Positions 38,295 to 53,127 of a stretch of 64,000 nucleotides of DNA are shown one piece after another. The position numbers and the translations under genes are program-made. The stretch lies in the NCBI GenBank assembly GCA_022749755.1, contig CM040445.1:10871182-10935181 (forward strand), written 5' to 3'. Each line of letters starts with the position of its first letter. Positions within the stretch are counted from its first letter, which is position 1. The notes beneath the pieces are model-generated. The model had not been told where the DNA came from and did no database searches. It was given only the letters and a program-made list of their open reading frames with translations. Source of the stretch: Azadirachta indica (Eukaryota > Streptophyta > Magnoliopsida > Sapindales > Meliaceae).

Positions 38295-40372
38295 GAAAAA
38301 TTTCTCAAAATAATCTTAATTTTTCTTAAGTTTACATAAATAATCTTTTATAAAATAATTTTACCAACTTAGCCCAAAATACATTTCTTGGATTAAATTA
38401 CCCTTAATAATCCACTTCAATTTATTTTTTACAATTCTATTTTTTTTACTTTTCCTTATTATTTTAAATTTTTAAACTCTCCCAAATTCAAACTCTCCTC
38501 TTTGAAAACTATTTCTCTCTTCAAAATCACCTTTCTTATTAACAGTGGAGACAATGACAGTATATATTTTTATGGTGAAGTCTTAGTTACCGATATTAAG
38601 TGATTTTTTTGTTATACAGGTATAAATTTTATGTGAAAATTAATTCATTAAAGAGAAATTTCTCTTCTCAAATGTGGATGCAATGTTGATTATGTAGTAG
38701 AAAATATTGATTTAAATTTAAAGTACGTTGATTGGTTTCATATAAATGCAAAAATCTGGATGGTTTGAAAATTAAGTGTTATGCGATTTTGGATCATAGT
38801 TTTTTATCTAAAAAATGGATTTCGAATAAAGGCAAAATTTGCCTTACTCAAAAATCACTTTTTTGGTAAGGCCAAATTTTTGGATAAAGTCAAATTTTGC
38901 CCTACCCAAAAATCACTTTTCAGATAAGGATAAATTTGACTTTACCCAAAAATAGTTTTCGGGTAAGGTATATTTTGCCTTTACCCAAAAACCACTTTTT
39001 GGGTAAGACCAAATTTTCGGGTAAAAGTAAATTTGCCCTTATCCAAAAAGTGGTTTTTGAGTGAGGCAAAATTTTGTCTTACCCAAAAATTTGGCCTTAC
39101 CCAAAGAAAAGTGGTTTTTGGGTAAAGCAAATTTATATCTTATTCAAAAACCACTTTTTGGGTAGGCCAAATTTAGTCTTACTCAAAAATTTAGCCTTCA
39201 TCAAAAAGTGATTTTTGGATAAGGTTAAAATATGCTTTACCCGAAAACAATTTTTTAGGTAAGGCATTGAAAAGTGGTTTTTAAGTAAAGGTAAAATTTT
39301 ACCTTATCCAAAAACCACTTTTTGGGTAAGGCCAAATTTTCGGGTAAAAATAAATTTGGTCTTACCCAAAAAGTGGTTTTTGAGTGGGGCAAAATTTTAC
39401 CTTACTCAAAAATTTGGCCTTACCCAAAGAAAAGTGGTTTTCAGGTAAGGCAAATTTATACCTTATTCGAAAACCACTTTTTGGGTAAGCCAAATTTAGT
39501 CTTACCCGAAAATTTAGCCTTCATCAAAAAGCGATTTTTGGATAAGGTTAAAATATGCCTTATCCGAAAACGATTTTTTAGGTAAGGCATTGAAAAGTGG
39601 TTTTTAAGTAAAGAAAAATTATGCCTTAACCGAAAACCACTTTTTGGGTAAGGCCAAATTTAACCTTACCCAAAAAGTAGTTTTTGGGTAAGGGCAAAAT
39701 ATGCGTTACATTTTTTGGTAAAGCCAAATTTAGCGTTAACTAAAAAGTTGTTTATGGGTAGGGCAAAATTTTGCCTTACCCAAAAATTTAGTCTTACCTG
39801 AAATATAATTTTTAGATAAGGCAAATTTTGACCTTACCTGAAATTTATTTTTTAGGTAAAAAACTTATGATCCAAAATCACACAATACCTTCTTATTTTA
39901 AGATCATCCATGTTTTTGCATTTATATAACAATCAATTAATGTAATTTAAACTTAAATCAATACTTTTTACTATATAATCAACATTGAATCCACATTTGA
40001 GAAGAGAAAAATTTTTTTAATGAATTAATTCACACATAAAATATATACCTATATAAAAAAAAAATCACTTAATATCGGTAATTAAGATTTCACCATAAAA
40101 AATATGCCGCCGTTATCTCCACTATTATTAAGAAAGGTGATTTTAAAGAGAGAAATAGTTTTGAAAAAGGAGAGTTTAAATTTGGAAAAGTTTGAAAATT
40201 TAAAATAATAAGAAAAAGTAAAAAAATAAACTTGTAAAAAAAAAAAGATGAAGTGGGCTATTAAAGATAATTTAATCCGAAAAATGTATTTTGAGTTAAG
40301 TTAGTACAATGTTTTTATAAGAGATTATTTACGTAAATTTTAAAAAAAATAAGGTTATTTAGAAAATTTTCC
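38295..40372. mobile_element. Large foldback element D with 9-bp target duplication
   Basis: The left arm (about 38295-38830) and right arm (about 39850-40372) are inverted copies of each other over roughly 540 bp; matching landmarks include 'acataaataatct', 'tcttctcaaatgtggat', 'ttggatcata' and their complements. The tips are GAAAAATTTCTC and, reversed, GGAAAATTTTCT. The 9-bp TTAATTTTT occurs directly outside both tips (38286-38294 and 40373-40381). A 9-bp duplication with long inverted ends is the mark of Mutator-like elements. The flanks are T-rich, so chance cannot be excluded. There is no transposase; the core is repeats only. Confidence 0.7.
38830..39850. repeat. Core of element D: alternating short inverted repeats with about 323-bp tandem period
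   Basis: The core is built of variants of 'ccactttttgggtaaggcc' and their reverse complements ('ggccttacccaaaaagtgg'), alternating every 30-40 bp, so it can fold into many small stems. At a larger scale the segment starting 'gggtaagaccaaattttcgg' at 39001 repeats at 39324 and again, partly, near 39643, giving a tandem period of about 320 bp. Short ORFs here are by-products of the repeats. Confidence 0.8.
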
Positions 40373-40875
40373 TTAATTTTTTGGGTTCATTTATATCACC
40401 CTCTTTACCTTTGACAATTTTCAACTCACACCTAAAATTTCTAAAAATATTCATCGTACACCTAAGTCACTATATTTTCCGTTAAAAATAATGGTGGACA
40501 ATCTTTAATTTAGTAAAGTCCTATTTTATTGCTATAACTTATAAATTCAACCAAAAGATAAATTTATTCTACACTTTCTAAACAATTAACCAATTATTTT
40601 ACATAAATTAATAAAAAAAATGTTTTTATTTTTTTGTTTCGCTTATTTTAATACAAATATTTTTTTTAAATATAAAATTAGAAAAAATAAGAATTTTGTC
40701 GTGGCATGGTAGTTGTGATGTCTGCTTGCCACAACTATGTTGTAGATCAAATATATCTTTATAACTAATTTATTTAAAGCTTTAATTAAAATAAAATAAT
40801 ATTATGTGACAAATAATATTAAATAGGTGTATCTAGAAAATTACGAGATTGACGCTGATACTTAAGAATAAGATC

Positions 40876-41679
40876 TTGGGTAATCTTCAATTTATCCCTT
40901 CATATATTGACATTTATCACTCCACTCTCAAATTTATCATAACTCATCATCGCATCTCCATGCTGTTAATTTCAACCGTCAAATTTAATGGCTGACTCAA
41001 TTTGACCATTGAAGATACTAAAATACCCTTCTTGTAATTAATTGTAAGAAATTAAATAATAACAAATTACATATTTGTAATTACAAAAAACTAAATACAA
41101 ATAAAACATAAATAAATATTAATTTATTAATAAAATATAGATTTATAAATCTATTTATTTTACAACATATGTATAATAAATATTTATGATTATATGATAA
41201 GTTAAATATAAAATATATATTTAAAATATAAATAAAATAATAAATTAAAATATCAATAAAATAAAAAATATATATATTAATAATTATTATATTAAATAGG
41301 TGTTATAAAATATTATAATATTTATTTATTAATATATTTTTAAATATTTATATTATTTAAATTATAATAATAATCATAAATATTTATTATAAATAAAATA
41401 GATTTATAAATATATATTTTATTAGTAAATTAATATTTATTTATATTTTATTTGTATTTAATTTTTAGTAATTACAAATATATAATTTGTTATTATTTAA
41501 TTTCTTACAATTAAATTACAATAACACTATTTTACTCTTTTCAGCGGTCAAATTGAGTCATCCATTAACTTTGATATTTGAAATTAAAAGTATAGGGATG
41601 TGATGATGAGTTATAATAAATTTGAGAGTGGAGTGATGAATGTCAAAATATAAAAGGAGTAAATTAAAGATTATCCCAA
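40876..41679. mobile_element. Foldback element E
   Basis: The left arm from TTGGGTAATCTTCAATTTA runs on through 'atcactccactctcaaattt' and recurs in reverse complement ending near 41679 (TTGGGATAATCTTTAATTTA when reversed). The arms pair over at least 250 bp, including 'ggtcaaattgagtca' near 41550 against 'tgactcaatttgacc' near 40990. Total length is about 804 bp, AT-rich in the middle, non-coding. No clear target duplication. Confidence 0.65.
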
Positions 41680-42650
41680 AATCGGTGATGCGGTATACTT
41701 AGACTATAATACGGTGTCTTTAGCATTTATGCTTGAAAAGATTAGATTTACTTACCCCTTCAGGTTTAAATTTAACTAACAAATTAACCCTAATCATTTT
41801 TTAATGTCATATTTTTTTACAATATTTAATTATCTTATTTTTAAATTAAATTATTGATAAAATAAATATTTAAATAATTAATTTTATTGTTGTCTTTTAT
41901 AAATATAATATTGTCATAACCTTATAGGATAAAATTTTTGTTTTGTAGGTCAACAATAGCCGAACCTTTAAAACTAGGGACCATAACTGACCAATCAATC
42001 TAAAAAATAAGAAGATTTTGTTTTGGAAGTGGAGAAGATGGTAAGAATTGGTTGGTCGAAAAACAATTAACAAAGCTGCATTGTTCTAATTCCAACAGGA
42101 TGAATGTTGTGTAATGGTGATTGTAAGAACATTCCTTAGATATTAACGGATCCAATAAAGAAATACTTTTTGTTCGAAATTTCAAACAAGGAAGATCGTA
42201 CCATAATAAGCTAAACAACGAACTAGTTTGACTTTAATTTCATCCGATATTAGAGCTGATCAATGTGCAGTAGTTACAGTTGATTGGTGTGGTATGAGAG
42301 TACTAGACCTCGAATATTACTTAAAAGAGAGTGAATTTTACTAAAGGTTGATGTTACCAAATGTTTTTTCTAACTTCCGAATTGCTGCATTTCCCGCAAT
42401 ATATACTATGCAGATTCAATTTTTGAATTTTCTGCCACCGGTTACAACAATTGCTACATGATAAATTGACGATCAAAACAACAAATACCCTCTATTTGTT
42501 TATGTTCGTCAACGAAAATGAAAATGAAGGGAAATGCTTGGAATGGAATGCCAGTTAATGGATACAATTTCGACGAAGATATCAACGGCCTGTTGTCAGA
42601 AGAGAGAGCATTACAGGACAATGTGCGGCCATAAAAAGCATCAATGTTGT
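41680..42650. other. Intergenic region upstream of the subtilase gene
   Basis: AT-rich to about 41950, then more balanced sequence as the promoter is approached. No gene seen. Confidence 0.4.
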
Positions 42651-42653
42651 TCG

Positions 42654-42661
42654 TATAAATA
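42654..42661 (+). promoter_or_regulatory. Probable TATA box of the subtilase gene
   Basis: TATAAATA lies 60 bp before the ATG at 42721, which implies a short leader of about 30-35 bases. Confidence 0.6.
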
Positions 42662-42720
42662 CCTGGGATTTCCATTGCTACATATATCGTCAACTCAGTC
42701 TCTTGAGTTTGGTTTCAAAT

Positions 42721-45906
<3,186 letters not shown>

Positions 45907-45986
45907 ATTCCCTGGAATTAAGATACCCTTATCAAGTCCTTGCTCTTGAGATGGCAAGTTAATTTGTACTGCCTGTACAAGATTAA

Positions 45987-46006
45987 AATAAAGCTTGCAA
46001 AATAAA
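45987..46006 (+). terminator. Likely polyadenylation signals of the subtilase gene
   Basis: Two AATAAA motifs (45987-45992 and 46001-46006) lie 80-100 bp after the stop codon. Confidence 0.5.
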
Positions 46007-46136
46007 TACTGTCAATAGGTATTTCTCTCAGGTTACTCAAATTTATAGCGGGTTGCTCTGCTGCAGAGTTGTGTTGATGCAACTTATCAACTAATTTGTG
46101 CTTGCTTAAGAATTTTATTAAATTTCTTTTAGATCT

Positions 46137-46465
46137 TGTTACAATGAACCAAAACTAGTATATGCAATAATAAAAATGTAGTAGGAAGATAAAACACAAA
46201 CAAAAAGAAGACCACAACAGACCACAAGTGATTTATTTACATGGTTGACCCTAATCTTCATAGATTTTTTTCAATCACTAGATCTTAAACCAAAAGAGAA
46301 ATACAAATAGCAACCCGTCTCCCAATTGACGTACAACAATGTCTCTGTTTTATTTTCCTTTCTTTTTTTTTTTTTTTTTTTTTTTAAATCATGCTTCGAC
46401 TTTATTATTTAAACCCGTATCTTCAAACTTAATTTTTTTAATTAAATACTGTTTAATATGGTATC
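46137..46465 (+). mobile_element. Possible degraded copia LTR with primer-binding-like site
   Basis: It starts TGTTACAATG and shares the 46248-46316 block with 37241-37330. At about 46459 there is TGGTATCATAATAGATCTG, close to the initiator-tRNA primer site TGGTATCAGAGC that follows copia 5' LTRs. No internal domains follow, so at most an LTR fragment remains. Confidence 0.3.
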
Positions 46466-48249
46466 ATAATAGATCTGTTCTTATCATAAATGAAGAAATA
46501 ATTACGCCATTGTTAAGAGGAGAACAGTCTATATATATTTATATGCATATATAAAATAAGTATTGGTTGGATCAAGCTATTTGATTGATTGGTGACTCAC
46601 TCAATTAAGGTAGAAGAAACACTAAAGTAATTAACAACATACAAGGTGAAAAATAAATATTCATAAAGGACAAAAATCATTATTTATTTCTAATATATAT
46701 GTGCATATTTAGTTAAGGAAGATTTCGTAGAGGACTCAAATATGCTGGAGTTGTGGATTTGGGATTCTATATATGCATGTGCCAAAATAATAAAACACCA
46801 CATGCACATGGTATTATATGTAATATGAAATACATATATAACAACATTAAAAGTACATTCTTTCATCATGCTTTACAACTTCAAAACGGAATGCATGCAT
46901 CATGAAATGAATGAATGGATAAAGTGAATAAAAGTCGATAAGAATACTATTAATTGGGGTTTAATTTTGGAAAAGGAAGAGATCAATGTATTGAGATCAT
47001 ATATTAGGGTTTCGTTTGAGACTGAGAATGCTCGTTCAAGCTACCAATATTGTAAGATATAATTAGAAAATATCAAATATTAGTATATTTTAAAAATATG
47101 TAGTCATCTACTAATAGCTCTCTTCTCTTTATGATGAAGTGTTTATTTCTTTTCTCTCCATAAAAGAAGAGTTTTCACGTTAGTGCTGAAATAAATTAAG
47201 GATAAATTTCACATAAATTAACTGTAAACTTTGTGAGTAGCATCAAACTTACAGTGATCTTGACTCTCAACTTTGAACAAATTTCGAATCTAAGTATTGA
47301 TAAATTGTATATATAATTGTATAATATTCAAGAAAAAAAGTAGATGTCAATTAAGTACTTTATGTTCCAAATGGATTTCTAATCTAATATTTATAAATTG
47401 TAGATATAATTGTGTAATATTTATAATTTGTATCCTTTAAAATAGATTTTTTTATACTTTTTAACCCTTGTGAATTTTATTATTTACTATTTTAATATTA
47501 AAAAAAAAGAGAGAGAGAGAGACACAACCCTAACTCTGTCCCGAAAATACTAGCACCACCAAATCAAGCTTTGATTTTTTTTTTTTTTAACACTTAACAT
47601 ATGATACATATAACGTATATTAATATTTCTGCATATAAGTCATTCAAATTAATTACTAATTGAATGATTATGTGTTATACTTGAGCTAAGATGAGCTTCT
47701 CAATCATACATATATAATGTGGACTTCACAGAATGAGTTGAGTCCGCACAAGACAACCTGAGATTAAATTGTACATAGTATTTTGTAGAGTCCCCACTAG
47801 TTGATAATCAAATCAAAATCCAAATTAGCTAACATAATAAAGAAATCATTATTAGAATGAAAGAAATGCTCTCAATGATGTATGCACTAGCACACCGTAG
47901 GCCGGCATCCAATAATTTTCAGAGAGATTACAAAAAGATCAGTTAGCCACCAACTGAATCTCATATATGACAAAAATTTTGTATGTAAGCAAAATAATAT
48001 ATCACAATAGTGAATTAATGATGCAAATATAGGACCAACCCTAGCTAAATATAACAACAATTAAGATAATAATAATAATAATAATATTATCTTTGTTACA
48101 AGACATAATTACGCTTCAGTTTCTTTCAAACCTTCCTATTTAGATTCAGAAAATCTATGCACAGACCCACACCATATATATTATAACAATAATGTATACG
48201 TAGTAAATAAGGCTGCTATCTTGTGATTTGATTCCATCTGCTTTTACTT
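46466..48249. other. Intergenic DNA between the subtilase and NAC genes
   Basis: AT-rich, with a (GA)n run at about 47509-47522 and an (ATA)n run at about 48068-48088. It contains the 3' flanks of the two converging genes. No further gene seen. Confidence 0.5.
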
Positions 48250-49502
48250 TCAGTAATTGAAATTCCAGAAACAATCAAGGTCTCCTGATGGTGCTGAAGT
48301 TGAAGGAGCATCCTGATCATCAAATGGCCTCTTTGGGATTTCAAGATTGGACACAACTGAAGAGATTTCAGGGTTCATATCAGCAGTCACAGTCAGGCAC
48401 GTGTCTTGGGAAACACTGATCATTTCCCTCTCTGTTTTGAAGCTCAAGCTCTGGCTCATGTTTGATCCATTGTTTTCAATTAAGGCCCTTAAAACAGAAC
48501 CAGGGAATTGCTGCATGTTTGATGAAGCTGAGGCAGACAGAGGAGAGGAATAGAATGAGCTTGGAATTCGTGGGAAAACATAAGGACAGTTTGATATGAG
48601 AGGGTTATTGTTGAAGCAATCAATTGTGGTTTGTTGGTTTCTTTGAACATCAATGGGATTGGAGAAGCAGGGCACGTAAGCCGAGTCAGCAACAGTAGTA
48701 TTGGTGTTATTCCCAGGAGAAGAATCCATTAATGGTGGTAGGCCAGAAGGATCCAGTTCATCACCATAAGAGCCTAATCTCATTAGCTCTGAAATATGAG
48801 TTTTCTTCCCACCAGAACTCTTCTGAAAAACCCTGCAAATGACCCACTCATTCTGCATATATAACAACAACATCAATTAACATTATATCATCGTGATTAA
48901 ACAAGTCAAAACAGAGTGAAGGAGCCGCAGTACCTTGGCGGTTTTGGGAAGATTATGGACAGAGAATTTACCCTCCAACCTGTATTCATGCATGACCCAA
49001 TTTGTTTTCTCTCCTTTTGGGGCTCTTCCCCTGTAGAAAACCAGGGTTTTCTTCATTCCAACAAGTGTTTTTCCTCTGTAAATCTCTTTATCTTTCCCAG
49101 TGGCTTTCCAGTAACCAGATAAAGTAGCCCTGTTAGTCCTCAAACCAGTTGGATATTTCCTATCTCTCATACAGAAAAAGTACCATTCTTTCTCACCCAT
49201 CTTTGCTTTCCCTTTTATCCAATCCAAGCAACCACCGGAAAGAAAACTAAAATTAGATAAGATCGAATTTCAATAAGAAATTGTTAATTTCAAGTTTATT
49301 AATAGAGATACTTACGAGGCAATTCCCATGGTTCATTCTTGTTCAAATCTACATCTCCAATAGCTCTAGAAGAGAAGCTCACATCAAAAACCTTCTTATA
49401 CAAATAGTGACTTATAAGCTCTTCATCAGTTGGATGGAATCTGAACCCAGGAGGCAAATCCATCTGATCATCTTCCTTAACAACCCCAGAAACATTTTCC
49501 AT
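48250..49502 (-). CDS. NAC100: NAC transcription factor, NAC100-like, miR164 target
   Basis: Plant-specific nuclear transcription factor. Exons on the minus strand are 49502-49316, 49211-48934 and 48852-48250; phases match and the product is 355 residues. The NAC domain runs from about residue 15 to 170 with subdomains A-E visible: [96 protein letters not shown] and [11 protein letters not shown]. The C-terminal part (about 185 residues, rich in S, N and P) is the activation region and holds the miR164 site. I chose MENVSG at 49502 rather than the upstream in-frame Met at 49517 because NAC100-type proteins start MENVSG or MENVCG and the DDQMDLPPG spacing fits. The CUC/ORE1/NAC100 clade acts in organ boundaries, senescence and lateral roots; which role applies here cannot be read from the sequence. 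Gene appears intact. Confidence 0.92.
48660..48680 (-). promoter_or_regulatory. miR164 target site in the NAC coding sequence
   Basis: The plus strand reads TGGAGAAGCAGGGCACGT followed by AAG. That equals the first 18 bases of the plant miR164 sequence as I know it (which ends GCA), so the mRNA from the minus strand is complementary to the miRNA through seed and cleavage centre (positions 10-11) with mismatches only at its 3' end. The site encodes YVPCFSN, the usual residues at this position in miR164-controlled NAC genes. Confidence 0.88.
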
Positions 49503-49693
49503 TATACCCTTGAACAAAAGCTTAAACCCTGCTTGTCTTCTTCTCCAACTGGGTTTCTATCAACAACCCAGAATTCACACTCAACTCCTAAAACTTCCTA
49601 TTTGCAAAGCACCTCACAGAGAGAAATCCTCTCCCACCCCAGCACACAAAAAGAAAAGAGTAAGATACAGAGAACTAAGAAAAAGGCTGAATC

Positions 49694-49703
49694 TTTATAT
49701 AAA
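49694..49703 (-). promoter_or_regulatory. Probable TATA box of the NAC gene
   Basis: Minus-strand TTTATATAAA, about 190 bp upstream of the start codon, which implies a long 5' leader rich in CT on the mRNA strand, as often seen in NAC genes. Confidence 0.4.
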
Positions 49704-49719
49704 GCGATAGGAAGTTAGG

Positions 49720-51936
49720 AGAAAAGGGAGGGATTGAGTGGAAAAAGGAAAGAAGCCATGGAACTAAAAAGTTGTAAACCTGAAAAATGGAGAGAGATGT
49801 TAAGAGAAAAAGCACTTAGAGGGGCAAAAGCTCCCCCTAAATAGTTGTGAATGCTTCAGAGAGAGACGTGCTGTGTAAAGCAATTGGGTGGTGGCCTGTT
49901 TTAGCCCACCATTTAACTTCTTGTTTAATAATGATTATTCTATCTTTCTATGTTTTTGACCTTATTTGATAACTTAACTCATTTTAATACTATTACTACG
50001 CATGTAAATTTGGAGTAATTTGTCACTAATTTGGGCAAGGACGTGGTACATTTGAATGTACCATATATCTCTTCTACTTATCCGACTCTCTTATTGAAAA
50101 TCTCTATTTCTTCTATTATAATTTTTAATTTTAGAGTGGACAATAAAATAATTTTTTAAACAATATCTAATTATAAAACTATATATATTATAATGTGTTT
50201 TCAAGATTGATGTTTCCTTTTCTATTATTATGTGAACAATAATATAAGAAAAAATGAAGTAAAAAAAATCTAATAATTTGACGAGGTAGTTAATTAAATT
50301 ATGTTTTAAAAGAGGCATAAAAGATTTTGGATTTATTTTTAATTTAAAAATATGAAGTTTTAGAAAAATAAATTTTATGTTCATGAAATATGCATTTTTC
50401 AAATATATACAAAGTAAACACGTTTTTTAAATGTATACTTTTAATTTATGCTAAAAAATAAGAAATTAAAAGAAAAATTTTTTATTAATTAATTTTCAAT
50501 AATTATGGTTTAAAAGATAAAAAGAAAAAGAAAAATAAAAATAAAAAGCATGAATTATGAAAAATGCGAAAAACAAGTTTGAATGATGTGAAAGAGTGAG
50601 GTTTTTCTTTCCTAAAACGAATCTCCTTTATCCTAATAAGCGATATTCCACTTAATTGTGTTGTGTGAATATATGGAAGATGACACAAAGCATATAAAAC
50701 CTTCCAGCCTTCAAGTGTAAAATGACCCATATGCCCTCCATCCTTTACAAATATTAACAATATGGAGGGAGAAAAACAAAAAAAGCAAAGAAAAATGTGA
50801 AAATGGTTTTCAAAATTGTTTTCTAGATTTTCATGTTGTAAACATAAAAAATGTGATGGTTTCATCATGATTTTGAAATCAAATTACTAAAGAAATATCA
50901 ACAACAACTAAATAATATATTTGGACTTTTTCTTTTAGTTAGATCTTAAGAGGACAACGGTTAAAATGCACAAAATCAATATACCATAATACAAAAGAAC
51001 CATCTATTACTTTTTAATCATATGATAAAAATTTTTTGTCCTTGTATGATCAATTTTAGTAGAATTAGGATGACATGATACCAGTCAACACAAAAAAATA
51101 ATAGGTAGATAGTTCATTTAACTTTATACAGACTCATAATGAATTTACATTTTAAATATAAAAATTTAATGGAATAACATGTGAATCAGAATAAAAATAC
51201 AAATAATTACTTAAAATTCTTTTAAATTATATAAAAATTGGAAAGAATTAACAATACATATATTACTAGTTGTATAAAAAATAAATTAGGAATGTTTTGA
51301 TAATTTTAATTAGTTAAGTTTTTAAAATAATTAAAATTAAAAAATACCAAAAGTCTAAAACTCGACATGGCATAGAATGAATTTTAATAGATTTTACAGA
51401 CTAAACTAGATATAAGATATGACACATTTGTCATCTCTAACAAATTATTTTCTAATTAAGAGGAATTTAAGTTCTTATATGAAATTTTGTTTTATAAATT
51501 TCTATACTCTATTTATCTATTTTTTTTAAAAAAATCATCATAAGCCGCTATTATTATAATATATCACTAACATTTGATTCTTTTTTAATTATTTTAAACT
51601 AATGAAGTACCGATTACCAATCACAACTCTAAATTTATTTTTTAAAAATTAAAGACAAGAAATTTGAAAGTATTTAGTCATTTATTTATATAGTAAGAAC
51701 TTAAAACAAAATATATTTTTTTAGTAATTATTTATTTATTTTTATACCAAGTTATGGTCATTAATTCATCAATTGAACAAGGAAATAAGATAATAAATTA
51801 TTTTAAAAAATAAAATTTTATTATTCAATCAATGAATACAAAGATAATTACATGATGAATTTAGCATAATTGCTCTGAAATGTGTAGTATTATTCTACAC
51901 AATTTTTTTTTTACTTAAATAAATTTATAGTTTTTT
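49720..51936. other. AT-rich flank upstream of the NAC gene
   Basis: Promoter-side DNA of the NAC gene passing into very AT-rich sequence up to the gap. No gene or clear repeat seen. Confidence 0.45.
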
Positions 51937-52036
51937 NNNNNNNNNNNNNNNNNNNNNNNNNNNNNNNNNNNNNNNNNNNNNNNNNNNNNNNNNNNNNNNN
52001 NNNNNNNNNNNNNNNNNNNNNNNNNNNNNNNNNNNN
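51937..52036. other. Assembly gap of 100 N
   Basis: Exactly 100 unknown bases, the usual placeholder for a gap of unknown size. Sequence type changes completely across it: AT-rich intergenic DNA on the left, LINE, telomere-type and satellite DNA on the right. Confidence 1.
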
Positions 52037-52194
52037 TACGAGTTGCGTCAAAGTCTAACCAATCAGTTTTCACGCAGACTCGAGAGAAGCAGGGGCAGCT
52101 AATAACGAATGATAAAGGAACACAGTCGATGGGGATTACCAAGTCCTAATACATTGTCAGAGCCGATCATAGGGGTCATTCAAGGACAGATACA

Positions 52195-53127
52195 ATGGTA
52201 GAATCTAGCGAGAGGCTTACACCGATTCAGGACCCATCAGTTCAGCATGACCCACTTGATGAGAGTAGAGACACCACAAGTGGACAGGAACAGTCAATGA
52301 CAGAGCCGACTCACCTGATAGGTAGTGAGGAGGCCAACATTGAGCATGAGACTCGAGATACCACAGACGCTCAAGATCCAACCGAGCCACCACCTACAGA
52401 GGCAATAACCATAGAGAGAGTCAACATGGAGGGTGAGACAGGCTTCTGGCAGGATATTATCTTCGAGAAAATTCCCCAATATTGTGGAGATTGTAGACAT
52501 TTGGGGCACTCTTCCGATGCATGTTTCATCACAAAGCCAGAATTGAGAGCTCCCTCTAAATTGATTCAAAGAAAAGAAAAAGCCAAAGAACAACTTAAAG
52601 AGAAAGAGAAGGAATTCGCGAACAAAAACGGAGTTCAACTGAAGGAGTCTACTGGAACTAAGTATGTTATCAAAGCTGATAATAGAGAAACTAATACAGG
52701 GGAACCGCAAGAACAAGCATATGCCCCAGAGAGATGTGCAAACACCACACAAGAGACCAATATCACCGTACAAGATCAACATACTGTCTCTAACACGGAT
52801 AATCAAGCACCTACCGTTACTAAAGAAGCCACAGAAGAATTTATAAAGGATAACACCCAGAATGCCTTGACTATAATTCCCCCAGAGACCTTGAAAGTAA
52901 GTTTTAATACAGAATCTTCAGACATACCTGAGTTGGAACCCCCTTCTAAGTTAGTGGGTACTAGTTACACAACAGAAGACATAGACCTCAGGGATGATTT
53001 TGGAGATGAAGAGAGATTGCCATCAGATTCAGAAATTTCAAGTGCCAGAGCCGCAGTGGTTTCTCCTCGCAAGACTCAAAAATCTGCCCGGAGGCTTCGT
53101 GCTACCTCCACATCATCATCATTATGA
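52195..53127 (+). CDS. LINE ORF1 protein (partial), CCHC zinc knuckle
   Basis: 310 residues from MVESSERL. The first 80 residues are acidic and T/E-rich, and a zinc knuckle CGDCRHLGHSSDAC follows near residue 97, then a lysine/glutamate-rich coiled stretch and a polar tail. ORF1 proteins bind LINE RNA. The same frame is open upstream of this Met (RVASKSNQS..) except for one TAA just before it, so the true protein probably began inside the gap. The stop overlaps the ORF2 start as ATGA (53124-53127). The first 396 bp of sequence here is nearly identical to 57718-58113. Confidence 0.75.
   Translation: MVESSERLTPIQDPSVQHDPLDESRDTTSGQEQSMTEPTHLIGSEEANIEHETRDTTDAQDPTEPPPTEAITIERVNMEGETGFWQDIIFEKIPQYCGDCRHLGHSSDACFITKPELRAPSKLIQRKEKAKEQLKEKEKEFANKNGVQLKESTGTKYVIKADNRETNTGEPQEQAYAPERCANTTQETNITVQDQHTVSNTDNQAPTVTKEATEEFIKDNTQNALTIIPPETLKVSFNTESSDIPELEPPSKLVGTSYTTEDIDLRDDFGDEERLPSDSEISSARAAVVSPRKTQKSARRLRATSTSSSL

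Noticed and set aside
39322..39585. 87-residue ORF on the + strand
   Set aside because: Arises from the palindromic repeats of foldback element D.
49281..49718. 145-residue ORF on the + strand
   Set aside because: Antisense to NAC exon 1 and its leader; no protein-like features.
50091..50868. ORFs of 103 and 121 residues on the - strand
   Set aside because: AT-rich, rich in F, L, I and N, no recognisable domain; expected by chance.
51915..52142. ORF spanning the N gap
   Set aside because: Artefact of unknown bases.
52294..52806. 170-residue ORF on the - strand
   Set aside because: Antisense to LINE ORF1.
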